A DNA stretch of 14,162 nucleotides, from contig CAZQVV010000071.1 of NCBI GenBank assembly GCA_964596835.1, positions 1-14,162 of the forward strand, written 5' to 3'. The notes beneath the pieces were generated by a model, which was not told the DNA's origin, ran no database searches, and saw nothing but the letters and a program-made list of their open reading frames with translations. The stretch is from JAADGZ01 sp964596835 (GTDB lineage Bacteria > Pseudomonadota > Gammaproteobacteria > UBA6429 > Thiohalophilaceae). Every line of letters starts with the position of its first letter. Within the stretch, counting starts at the first letter, position 1. Below, one piece after another: positions 7,580 to 14,147 of the stretch. The translations under genes and the position numbers were made by a program.

Positions 7580-7607
7580 CAACCCCCCGATCGGGGGCCC
7601 CTGATTT
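7580..7607 (-). repeat. 28-base dyad element, copy B
   Basis: Read on the minus strand: AAATCA, GGGGCCCCC, GATC, GGGGGGTTG. Same 28-base length as the other copies, with one compensating gap. The core ATCAGGGGCCCCCGAT is a near-perfect palindrome, and CCCCC-GATC-GGGGG is a perfect hairpin. It lies about 340 bases upstream of the TIG-like gene (sense orientation) and 250 bases upstream of the sensor kinase (antisense). Confidence 0.75.
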
Positions 7608-7659
7608 GGTTTTGTTATCCTTTTGGCCTGATGACGGTGGACATGGATGTGGCATATCG

Positions 7660-7688
7660 TTAGTATTTTCTGCTTGAACTTTTATAAT
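7660..7688 (+). promoter_or_regulatory. Possible sigma-70-type promoter for the kinase operon
   Basis: A perfect TATAAT at 7683-7688 has a weak -35 (TTAGTA, 7660-7665) with a 17-base spacer. Transcription would start near 7695, about 35 bases before the small ORF and 160 before the kinase. The -35 is poor, so an activator may be needed. Confidence 0.35.
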
Positions 7689-7729
7689 GCAGAGACGACC
7701 ACCCTTAATTAGTGAGTTAAGAAGTCTTT

Positions 7730-7834
7730 ATGTTTAATGTATCCCGTATTAACCTGACAAAGGACAGCAGTCAGTTTGATTTTGGCAGGCAATCCCGGCT
7801 GAGCGATATCGGCCGGTTGATGGCAGCTTATTAA
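7730..7834 (+). CDS. Possible 34-residue small ORF upstream of the sensor kinase
   Basis: ATG at 7730, TAA at 7832-7834, giving 34 residues that begin MFNVSRINLTKDSSQ and end SDIGRLMAAY. A weak AAGAAG lies upstream. There is no signal peptide or membrane helix; the sequence is hydrophilic with an amphipathic end. It ends 20 bases before the kinase ATG, so it could be a leader peptide or a small regulator. It could also be chance; there is no family resemblance to support it. Confidence 0.3.
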   Translation: MFNVSRINLTKDSSQFDFGRQSRLSDIGRLMAAY

Positions 7835-7854
7835 GCGTCCCACTTTTCTGAGTC

Positions 7855-10059
7855 ATGTCTGAATCCACAAAAGAACATATGAAAAAGCGATTAGGTTCGC
7901 TGGCTGACTATAGCTGTTCTCCGATCAACGTATTGATCCTTGCCGGGTTGTTTGGTGCGATCCTGATCGGCGTTTCATTTTTTTATACTATTCATCAACC
8001 CTGGCTGGGGCTTTCTTTTATTGAAAGCGAGGTAAAGGGGTTGATGGTTGCTAATGTAGATCCGGATGGACCCTCGGCAACGATTATCGATTCGGGCGAT
8101 ACTTTGCAGTCAATCAGGGGGGTCCGATCCACATGGATGTCGCTTGACCAGGATCTTCTGATCGAGGATCCAGACATGTTGTCTTCGTTTTCAGAGTGGC
8201 GGAAGCTGCTAAAGCGTGAGCAGGCTCTGTATCAGGCGATGCGGGCGCCCGTTGTCCATATACAGCTTGAGGATGGACGTCAGGTCAGAGTTCAGCCTGA
8301 TGGGTCGCGTCCCCTGTCCAGCCTTTCATTCAGCTATTTTGCCCTTAGTCTGGCGGCGCTTCTTGCCCTGATGGTTGGTGCGGGCATCTACTCCGTACGG
8401 ATGGATTCTCTACCGGCCAGGCTTCTGCTTTTTTCCGGCGCCGGTTTTGCCATTGCCGCATCTAGCGCCGCTGTTTACACCTCTCGTGAACTGGCTATCA
8501 ATCCGGATCACTTTCATTTTTTTACTGCGCTAAATCACCTGGGAATCTTTATCTACGCCGCCAGCGGATTGGGTCTGCTCTGGCACTATCCTCGTTCGCT
8601 AAAGGCCTGGCCGATAGCGCGCATTATGACCATTTTCGTGGCGCTTGCCTGGGCGAATGAGCAGGGACAATGGCTGGAATTGCCTGTCCACAGCTATTAT
8701 TTTCCGGTCGTCATCCTGTTCATGTTTGCTGCGGGCTTTGGTATAACGCAATGGCTTCAGTCACGAGATAAGCCTGTTGACCATGCTGCCCTGAAATGGG
8801 TACTGGTATCTGTGTTTTTCAGCATTACCGCCACTATGGTCCTGTACTTTATTCCGGGAATGCTGGAACAGCATTCCCTGTTGCCGATAATCTGGAGTTT
8901 TGCTGCGGCGCTGATCATGTATCTTGGTTTTGTATTTGGCGTGATCCGTTATCGGCTATTTGATATAGAACGCTGGTGGCTGAATATCTGGCTCTGGTTT
9001 GTCGCCGGCCTTGCGGTTATCGCTATGGATGCGATTATCGGACTGCTGTTGCCTCAGGCTGGTTCCTATACCCTGCCGTTGGCCATTCTGTTTACGGGCT
9101 GGTGTTATTTTCCGGTTCGTCAGTGGGTCTGGCGACGCCTGTTTGCAAACTCACACCGCGATATTGGACAATTTCTGCCCGCTCTGGTTCTGAGCATGAT
9201 AAAGCGGGAGGAGGATGATTCGGAAAAGTGGTGGGGGGATGTTTTACGGGAAACTTTTCACCCTATGCATCTATCGCGAATACCGGCACAGGATGATGTG
9301 CGTTTGCAGGATTATGGTGGGAAAATGCTCGTGCCATCCATGCGTGGTCAGGATGCCTTTGAGCTGTGTTACGCTGAGAACGGTCGACGCCTGTTCCTGC
9401 CGGATGATGTCAAAATTGTTAGATCCCTTATGGAGATTGTACGCCGAACGGAGCAGCAGCTGTATTCATATGCCCGCGGCATGAATGAGGAACGGCGGCG
9501 TATCATGCGCGATCTGCATGATGAAGTTGGTGGACAACTATTAACGCTTGTGCATCAGTCGGGAAGCGAGAAAGAGGCTAATCTGGCCAGCTCCGCGCTT
9601 TCTGCGCTTCGTGAGGTCATCTACAGCATGGACGAAAAGGAGCCGGTGGATTACGAGATGGCTTTCTCTCGTTGGCGTATCCTGACCAGGGAGCGATGTG
9701 AATCGGCAGGTATCGAACTGTATTGGCCGGTCAAAGATGATCTGGAACATGGCCTGTTTACGAATCGGCAGTATTACAATATCAATCTGGCCTTTAAGGA
9801 ATCGTTGACCAACGCTCTGAAACATACGGGGACATCTAAAATCTCCGTCCTGATGGATATCAGGGATGATTATTTTCGCCTGGAGATTCAAAATAATCTT
9901 GGCAAACAAATCCTGGATGCATTACCAGCCGGCAAGGGTCTGCATAATATGCAGTCAAGGATTCAGGAGATTGGTGGCAAATTTGATTATCAAGTTAAAA
10001 AAGGCTCATTCATAGTTATATTTCTGGTGCCGCTTGATGATCCCAACGGAGGGGGGTAG
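7855..10059 (+). CDS. Polytopic sensor histidine kinase, NarL-partner type, with a PDZ-like sensor segment
   Basis: Inner-membrane kinase of 734 residues that should autophosphorylate on histidine and pass phosphate to the regulator encoded just downstream. First helix about 23-45. An extracytoplasmic segment at 50-150 has a PDZ-like pattern (VKGLMVANVDPDGPSATI, then DSGDTLQSIRG). About eight or nine helices follow from 157 to 425, including the GVIRYRLFDIE motif common at the end of such sensor domains. The cytoplasmic part has the HisKA_3 H-box RRRIMRDLHDEVGGQ with phosphoacceptor His555, an N-box ESLTNALKHTG (Asn653) and a G-box GKGLHNM (693-699). The usual DxG of the ATP-binding domain reads NLG (681-683), a variant. 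ATG 7855 has a weak ribosome site; ATG 7879 is an alternative. The stop is six bases before the regulator ATG, so the two are surely co-transcribed. The signal is unknown; PDZ-like peptide or protein binding is inferred. Confidence 0.93.
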   Translation: MSESTKEHMKKRLGSLADYSCSPINVLILAGLFGAILIGVSFFYTIHQPWLGLSFIESEVKGLMVANVDPDGPSATIIDSGDTLQSIRGVRSTWMSLDQDLLIEDPDMLSSFSEWRKLLKREQALYQAMRAPVVHIQLEDGRQVRVQPDGSRPLSSLSFSYFALSLAALLALMVGAGIYSVRMDSLPARLLLFSGAGFAIAASSAAVYTSRELAINPDHFHFFTALNHLGIFIYAASGLGLLWHYPRSLKAWPIARIMTIFVALAWANEQGQWLELPVHSYYFPVVILFMFAAGFGITQWLQSRDKPVDHAALKWVLVSVFFSITATMVLYFIPGMLEQHSLLPIIWSFAAALIMYLGFVFGVIRYRLFDIERWWLNIWLWFVAGLAVIAMDAIIGLLLPQAGSYTLPLAILFTGWCYFPVRQWVWRRLFANSHRDIGQFLPALVLSMIKREEDDSEKWWGDVLRETFHPMHLSRIPAQDDVRLQDYGGKMLVPSMRGQDAFELCYAENGRRLFLPDDVKIVRSLMEIVRRTEQQLYSYARGMNEERRRIMRDLHDEVGGQLLTLVHQSGSEKEANLASSALSALREVIYSMDEKEPVDYEMAFSRWRILTRERCESAGIELYWPVKDDLEHGLFTNRQYYNINLAFKESLTNALKHTGTSKISVLMDIRDDYFRLEIQNNLGKQILDALPAGKGLHNMQSRIQEIGGKFDYQVKKGSFIVIFLVPLDDPNGGG

Positions 10060-10065
10060 CCGATT

Positions 10066-10710
10066 ATGCAGTCTATTTTAATTGTTGAAGATCATAAAGA
10101 CACAAGGGAGTGGTGGATGAAAAATATTTTCAACGCCTTTCCTGACGCTGTTCCTGAGAGTGCCGTTACGCTTATGGAAGCCCGTGAGAAGTGTGCCGCC
10201 AGACATTTTTCGCTGGCGCTTGTGGATATCAATCTGCCCGATGGAAACGGTCTAGACCTGGTTCGTGAGCTGGTTTTGCAACACCCGGAGACATACATCG
10301 TGATGTCAACGATCTTTGATGATGACCATCATGTCTTTTCGGCCCTGCGGGCAGGAGCCAACGGTTATCTGATCAAGGATCAGCCAAGAGACAGCCAGAT
10401 TGAGATGCTCAGGGATATCGTTAATGGCCAGCCACCCATTTCTCCCGGAGTGGCTCGGCGCATTCTGCGCTACTTTACCGAGCAGAAGGTGGAACAAAAG
10501 CCGAGAGCGCAGCAGTTGACCGGGCGTGAGCAGGATGTGCTCAGGTTAATCGCCAAAGGATATAGCCGACCGGAGGTGGCGGATCTCATGGGGCTGACCG
10601 CGAATACGGTTTCGAGTTATACGAAGGTGATCTACCAGAAACTCAATGTGTCCCGCCGTGCCGAGGCGGTCATTGAAGCGATCCGGCTGGGCCTGATTTC
10701 AGGAGAATAG
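10066..10710 (+). CDS. LuxR/NarL-family response regulator
   Basis: DNA-binding regulator of 214 residues, partner of the upstream kinase. Receiver domain about 3-120: acidic pair Glu8-Asp9, phosphoacceptor Asp54 (ALVDINLPDGNG), switch Ser81/Thr82 and conserved Lys104 (GANGYLIKD). C-terminal LuxR/GerE helix-turn-helix at 150-207: LTGREQDVLRLIAKG, then EVADLMGLTANTVSSYTKVIY and QKLNVSRRAEAV. All expected residues are present, so it should be functional. GGAGG lies upstream, though at a slightly long distance. NarL-type regulators bind as dimers to short dyads; the three 28-base elements in this window are candidate sites, but that link is inference. The last codons contain AGGAG, which could serve as ribosome site for the next frame at GTG 10712. 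Confidence 0.95.
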   Translation: MQSILIVEDHKDTREWWMKNIFNAFPDAVPESAVTLMEAREKCAARHFSLALVDINLPDGNGLDLVRELVLQHPETYIVMSTIFDDDHHVFSALRAGANGYLIKDQPRDSQIEMLRDIVNGQPPISPGVARRILRYFTEQKVEQKPRAQQLTGREQDVLRLIAKGYSRPEVADLMGLTANTVSSYTKVIYQKLNVSRRAEAVIEAIRLGLISGE

Positions 10711-10711
10711 A

Positions 10712-11191
10712 GTGATAAAACTAAATCAGGGGGTCCCCGATTGGGGGTTGATGTCTGCAACTATGATCGCTAGATTTGTCAGCATGAAAGATAGCGGCAT
10801 GAGAATACACAGAGGGCGTAAGAGCGTTCTTTTGCATCTGATCATTGGGTCAGTTTTGGCCTTTCCGATTGCTGTCATGGCGGGACAACCGATTTGGCGC
10901 GGTATAGCAGCTGTTTCCGGGAGCGGGGAACAAAAGAATCATCTTTCATTTCAATGCCCCAGGGCATTTTTGGGGATTAAAGGCGATATGCTTCCCACCC
11001 ATTGGCAGGCCGATGATCGCGGCCGTAGCTTGCAGCTTGCTTATGCTTCAATTGATGGCGCTTACATGATATGCACCTATCGTTCCCCCAAGAATCGCAA
11101 GCAGAGATTTGGGCCGGTTCGACGCCTGGCGCCAAAGGGGTATCGTTGTATATCAGATGGAGTCAGCTCATTCCGATGTCAGAAAAAATAA
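10712..11191 (+). CDS. Small secreted four-cysteine protein
   Basis: Exported protein of unknown function; the start is unresolved. GTG 10712 has AGGAG six bases upstream but would give a 37-residue stretch before the hydrophobic core and translate the 28-base element. ATG 10784 or 10799 gives a standard signal peptide (RIHRGRKSVLLHLIIGSVLA, cleavage near VMA-G) but has only weak ribosome sites. The mature part, about 100 residues, begins GQPIWRG and has four cysteines (SFQCPRAF, YMICTYRS, YRCISD, FRCQKK), suggesting two disulfides. The pattern CP near the start, C-x-Y in the middle and C near the end resembles STY0301-type small periplasmic proteins, a weak match. It is third in the kinase-regulator operon. 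Numbering here uses the GTG start (159 residues). Confidence 0.75.
   Translation: MIKLNQGVPDWGLMSATMIARFVSMKDSGMRIHRGRKSVLLHLIIGSVLAFPIAVMAGQPIWRGIAAVSGSGEQKNHLSFQCPRAFLGIKGDMLPTHWQADDRGRSLQLAYASIDGAYMICTYRSPKNRKQRFGPVRRLAPKGYRCISDGVSSFRCQKK
10723..10750 (+). repeat. 28-base dyad element, copy C
   Basis: Plus strand: AAATCA, GGGGGTCCCC, GATT, GGGGGTTG. Palindromic core ATCAGGGGGTCCCCGAT (17 bases) and possible RNA hairpin CCCC-GATT-GGGG. It lies 12 bases after the response regulator stop, in sense orientation before the secreted four-cysteine protein. Because the other copies are intergenic, this position argues that translation of the next gene begins downstream of it. Confidence 0.75.
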
Positions 11192-11217
11192 ATCAGATAA
11201 CATAGAGGGAGAACAGG

Positions 11218-11880
11218 ATGATCAAAAATATTAATATGAGCTGGATCGGGATGCTTGTGTCTGTTTTGATTTTGCTTCCGGCTTATACCCTGGCCGGTTC
11301 AAAGCCCAGGGTAACTATTTACCAGGTGAAAAGTACGGTGAGCGAAGTGTCCCCAGCTTCGGCCACGGACATGTTCATTACCGCCCTGGTCAAGTCTCAC
11401 CGCTTTCTTGTTATGGAACGTCAACGGCTGGATGAGAGCGTTTATCGGGAAAAGCAGTTAAACCAGCAAGGACGAACCACGGGACGGGTTGCCGAAAAGC
11501 GGATGACAGGCGCGGATTATATTTTTGTCGCCACCATTACCGAGGCCAATTCAGGCGCAAGCAGTACAGGTGTGGCAGGCACCTTGGGGGGGCTGGGGCT
11601 GGAAAGCAGCGGCAAGGATGCCGAGATAGGAATGGATGTCCGTATCCTTGACGCCGGTAGCGGTGCGATTATTGATGCCGTCAATGTTCGCAAAAAAGTA
11701 TCGCAGAGCGGCATGTCCGTTTCCGGAGTCGGCTCATTCCTGGGGTCCATGATGGGTATCAATACGCAGGGCGCCGATGCCAGTATCTCGCATGATAGCA
11801 AAGAGGGTGTTGACAAGGCTGTACGCGCCCTGATTGAACAGGCAGTCCAGGAACTGGCGAAGAACTATGGCAGAAACTGA
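11218..11880 (+). CDS. CsgG/HfaB-family protein, without lipobox
   Basis: Exported protein of 220 residues. Signal peptide about 1-26 (hydrophobic 9-24, TLA-G). Family features: KPRVTIYQVKS near the start, RFLVMERQRLDESVYREKQL at 62-81 and GADYIFVATITEA at 98-110, which match the CsgG core where a V-x-ER motif and an aDY-x-x-x-x-I-T motif are conserved. Two Gly/Ser-rich stretches at 111-133 and 163-190 sit where CsgG places its membrane beta hairpins. CsgG forms an oligomeric outer-membrane pore that exports curli subunits. This protein has no cysteine at all, so it cannot be lipidated as CsgG is, and it is shorter than the about 277 residues of CsgG. No curli subunit, CsgE or CsgF is nearby. 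A pore or an adaptor for the neighbouring secreted proteins is inferred. GAGGGAG before ATG sets the start. Confidence 0.85.
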   Translation: MIKNINMSWIGMLVSVLILLPAYTLAGSKPRVTIYQVKSTVSEVSPASATDMFITALVKSHRFLVMERQRLDESVYREKQLNQQGRTTGRVAEKRMTGADYIFVATITEANSGASSTGVAGTLGGLGLESSGKDAEIGMDVRILDAGSGAIIDAVNVRKKVSQSGMSVSGVGSFLGSMMGINTQGADASISHDSKEGVDKAVRALIEQAVQELAKNYGRN

Positions 11881-11893
11881 AGGCTAGAGTCGA

Positions 11894-13144
11894 GTGTCAT
11901 TTCAGTTTTGGATCGCCCTTTGTTTTATGCTTGTCAATTGGGCGATACCGGCCGGAAGCTCCCAGGCTTCAGAACCCGTCTATGTCCGCGAACCGGTCGA
12001 GATCATGCGTGTTGTCGAGCTGCCAGTCGGGCTGGAATATCATCATCGAATCCTGCCTTTTGATCGCCGTTCTCCGCTGAATCGCGGATTTTATTTTGGG
12101 CGTGGTTTTAATGCCGTCTATCTGACGCGCGCATTGCCAGGCAGACAATATACGCTTGGTTTTCGCTATGCCGCCAACTGGCGAAAACGGGTGGAGGTGA
12201 TGCTGTTTGATCGCTGGCCGTTTGCTGCTGAAGCCCATCAATTTTATTTGTCGCGTGGTCCGATACTCAGGGGACGATCCGATCAGGTTGAGTTACGCTG
12301 GCGTCTTTCTATATCACCCGATAGTCCGGGAACCTTACTTTATATTGTAGTTGAAGCATCGGACGTTATTCCGAAGCACTACAATGGCTTTCCTCATGAT
12401 TTATTTCTGGCCTGGCCGCCTATCGAGTCGCGCAATGAGATGGGGCATGGGGTGAGCTATCTGCAGGGACCGGAAAATCTGATGCTTGCCGAGCAGGTTC
12501 CCGGTGCGCCGGTGGTGCTGACGAATATCGGGTCCGGCGAGCCTGGCCCGGCCTCGTCACCCGCCTGGCAGGCGCCGGGGGATCTGATTGTCAACGGGGC
12601 ATTCACACAAGGCATACAGCACTGGTCTTCGATTCAGAGCATTCGCCGATCAAAACCGCAGGTGGGGACACTCTCAGTCGGTCGCAATGGTCTTGTCTTG
12701 CACGGGAAGACGGATGACAGCATAGGCGGAGTGCGGCAACAACTGGAGGTGAGTGTGCGTGGTGCCGTCAGGTTGATGCTTCAGGCCCGAATAAAAATCG
12801 TCAGACAGACTGAGCCGGGTTTGGGAAAAGAGGGAGATGTTTCGCCGCTATCGATTTCGGTGTGCTATGACGATGCCGGGGGCGGATTGCATTGTGGCAG
12901 GGATGGCTATATCCGCCGTTTTTACAGTCTGAAACCAAATAGCGAAAAACCGTTACGCCACGGGCAGTGGATTCCACGGGGGGAGTGGTTCTGGTTCAGG
13001 GATGATCTGATGCGTTTAACCCCCCGACCCGTTCGTATTCGCTCCATTTCCTTACAGGGTGCCGGTCGGTCGGAGTGGCAGTCGAATATTCGTGAAATTC
13101 ATCTGATAAGACAGGGAGGAACCCATGAGCAACAAGCGGATTAA
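11894..13144 (+). CDS. Secreted beta-rich protein with C-terminal carbohydrate-binding-like jelly-roll
   Basis: Exported protein of 416 residues. GTG 11894 gives a signal peptide (1-26, hydrophobic 4-20, SQA-S) with a weak upstream GAAGG; it lies 13 bases after the CsgG-like stop. The N-terminal half, about 27-205, is beta-rich with many Arg, Phe, Tyr and Trp and a stretch of DLFLAWPPIE; no family was recognised. After a Pro/Ala/Gly linker (203-228), residues 229-406 look like a galactose-binding-like or CBM4/9-like jelly-roll: DLIVNGAFTQGIQHW at 230-244 is the typical N-terminal signature, and strands such as GGVRQQLEVSV and VRIRSISLQG follow. Cys324 and Cys334 could pair. This suggests glycan or surface polysaccharide binding. 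The end overlaps the PASTA gene start by 20 bases, so translation is coupled. Confidence 0.8.
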   Translation: MSFQFWIALCFMLVNWAIPAGSSQASEPVYVREPVEIMRVVELPVGLEYHHRILPFDRRSPLNRGFYFGRGFNAVYLTRALPGRQYTLGFRYAANWRKRVEVMLFDRWPFAAEAHQFYLSRGPILRGRSDQVELRWRLSISPDSPGTLLYIVVEASDVIPKHYNGFPHDLFLAWPPIESRNEMGHGVSYLQGPENLMLAEQVPGAPVVLTNIGSGEPGPASSPAWQAPGDLIVNGAFTQGIQHWSSIQSIRRSKPQVGTLSVGRNGLVLHGKTDDSIGGVRQQLEVSVRGAVRLMLQARIKIVRQTEPGLGKEGDVSPLSISVCYDDAGGGLHCGRDGYIRRFYSLKPNSEKPLRHGQWIPRGEWFWFRDDLMRLTPRPVRIRSISLQGAGRSEWQSNIREIHLIRQGGTHEQQAD

Positions 13145-13760
13145 ATCAAATCTACTGACGGCATGGCTGGTTGGCGTAACACTTTGTTACACGGCCCCGG
13201 TTGTGTTGGCCGGACCTCTGGATCGTGGAGAGATGCAGCCACGCAATAACCCTGCCGCAAACAGCATGATCCGTGTTCCGGGTGTGCTTGGTCAGTCTGA
13301 GCAGTCTGCGCTGGAGATCCTGCAACGGGCCGGATTGAATGTGAATACTAAATATATCAGCCAGTCTATAGAGAAATATGCCGGTCGGAGCGGAATGGTT
13401 GTAAAGCAAACTCCCTCAGCAGGCGGCATCAGCATGCTGGGTTCCTCGGTCACCATTATGATTTACAAGGTTGAGGATAACAAGCCAGAGCCAGCCGGTG
13501 AATCCGGTGGTGGTTATGATAATTCAGGCTATGATTCTGGCGGTTCCAACGGTAGCTACGACGGTTCAGGCTATGATTCTGGCGGTTCCAGTGGTGGTGA
13601 TGACAATCCCGGCGGTAATTCGGGTGGTAATGGTAATGGCTATGATGATTCCGGCAGGGGTTATAGTACCGGTGAGCTTACTCCGAAGGATGGCTCATCC
13701 GGACCGGATTGGGGTTCGCCCGGTTCCGATTCCGATTCCGATTCCGATTCCGCAGAATGA
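13125..13760 (+). CDS. Secreted PASTA-domain protein with a low-complexity Gly/Ser/Asp/Tyr tail
   Basis: Exported protein of 211 residues. Strong GGGAGG six bases before ATG. Signal peptide 1-29 (hydrophobic 10-27, VLA-G). One PASTA module at about 49-115: IRVPGVLGQSEQSALEILQRAG, then GMVVKQTPSAGGISMLGSSV and TIMIYKV. PASTA domains bind peptidoglycan or muropeptides and usually sit on Ser/Thr kinases or penicillin-binding proteins of Gram-positives; a stand-alone secreted one is uncommon in a Gram-negative. Residues 122-180 are Gly/Ser/Asp/Tyr-rich with YDSGGS repeats, and the C terminus is (SD)n-SAE. The tail looks disordered and acidic, possibly for ion binding or as a secreted or exposed spacer. 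It is last in the operon and overlaps the jelly-roll gene. A role anchoring the system to the cell wall is inferred. Confidence 0.85.
   Translation: MSNKRIKSNLLTAWLVGVTLCYTAPVVLAGPLDRGEMQPRNNPAANSMIRVPGVLGQSEQSALEILQRAGLNVNTKYISQSIEKYAGRSGMVVKQTPSAGGISMLGSSVTIMIYKVEDNKPEPAGESGGGYDNSGYDSGGSNGSYDGSGYDSGGSSGGDDNPGGNSGGNGNGYDDSGRGYSTGELTPKDGSSGPDWGSPGSDSDSDSDSAE
13523..13590 (+). repeat. 26-base direct repeat in the PASTA protein tail
   Basis: Two identical 26-base copies lie at 13523-13548 and 13565-13590, starting TTCAGGCTATGATTCTGG, with a period of 42 bases (14 codons). They encode SGYDSGGS units. The period keeps the frame, so recombination between copies would change tail length only. Confidence 0.85.
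13724..13752 (+). repeat. TTCCGA hexanucleotide tandem repeat
   Basis: Almost five copies of TTCCGA in tandem, encoding the Ser-Asp repeat at the C terminus. The unit is two codons, so slipped-strand copy-number change stays in frame. Confidence 0.9.
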
Positions 13761-13879
13761 CTTACCATATTTTTATGAATAGAAATTATTCTCCCGCCCG
13801 ATTGTAAATGAGCCATTTTCATCCTTTAATACTGAAGTATCCCCACGAATATTTTCTAAAAATCAAACGCTTATCGGTC

Positions 13880-13909
13880 CGCCAATGAACGCGAATATAC
13901 GCCAATAAA
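13880..13909. repeat. Ten-base periodic intergenic repeat
   Basis: Three successive ten-base units: CGCCAATGAA, CGCGAATATA, CGCCAATAAA. This resembles a widespread class of dispersed bacterial intergenic repeats built from near-identical ten-base units. Function unknown. Confidence 0.5.
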
Positions 13910-14090
13910 GGAAAAAGCATTCAGTGTTGCATTCTGGCCGCAGGCACATCAGCATAAAGGGGTGTGGTTCTTTTGTTACGACAGAAAATCAATAGCTTAG
14001 AGGTTGTTATAAAACGCATTGCTTTTAAGAATGCCATTATATTAATCTGTATCCGCATGGTAACGACTCACCCCTCAGATTTGTTCCGGT

Positions 14091-14110
14091 TCCCACGCTC
14101 CTGCGTGCGA
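14091..14110. repeat. REP-like palindrome TCCCACGC/GCGTGCGA
   Basis: Stem CACGC (14094-14098) and GCGTG (14103-14107) with a TCCT loop, extended outward by further pairs after one mismatch. Resembles dispersed palindromes with a CCCACGC core seen in many bacterial genomes. Confidence 0.55.
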
Positions 14111-14120
14111 GGATAAAACC

Positions 14121-14147
14121 GTTCGCCCTGAGTTCGTCGAAGGGTGA
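14121..14147. repeat. REP-like palindrome CGCCCT/AGGGTG
   Basis: CGCCCT (14124-14129) pairs with AGGGTG (14141-14146), with one G-T wobble, around GAGTTCGTCGA. Matches the common class of proteobacterial dispersed repeats with CCCTGAG and GTCGAAGGG halves. Probably non-autonomous. Confidence 0.6.

Larger units (their letters stand above)
7239..7854. other. Divergent intergenic region between the two gene blocks
   Basis: About 616 bases separating the TIG-like gene (minus) and the sensor kinase (plus). It holds copy B of the 28-base element (7580-7607), a hairpin at 7474-7491 (CCCACA, six-base loop, TGTGGG), a dyad at 7308-7325 (GAGACC, six-base loop, GGTCTC) in the leader of the minus gene, a possible plus promoter (7660-7688) and a possible small ORF (7730-7834). 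A degenerate relative of the element (AAACAGGGGGATACCGATC) lies at 7378-7396. Control of both blocks probably converges here. Confidence 0.6.

Noticed and set aside
8112..8129. Fourth copy of the 28-base element inside the kinase gene
   Set aside because: It matches only the first half (AATCAGGGG, GTCC, GATC) and is translated as part of the PDZ-like region; kept only as a weak relative.
13501..13680. Repeat-rich stretch resembling a CRISPR array
   Set aside because: Repeats lie inside a coding frame with a codon-multiple period and no unique spacers.
11218..13760. A curli operon
   Set aside because: Only a CsgG-like protein is present; no CsgA/CsgB repeats, CsgE, CsgF or CsgD-type partner was seen.
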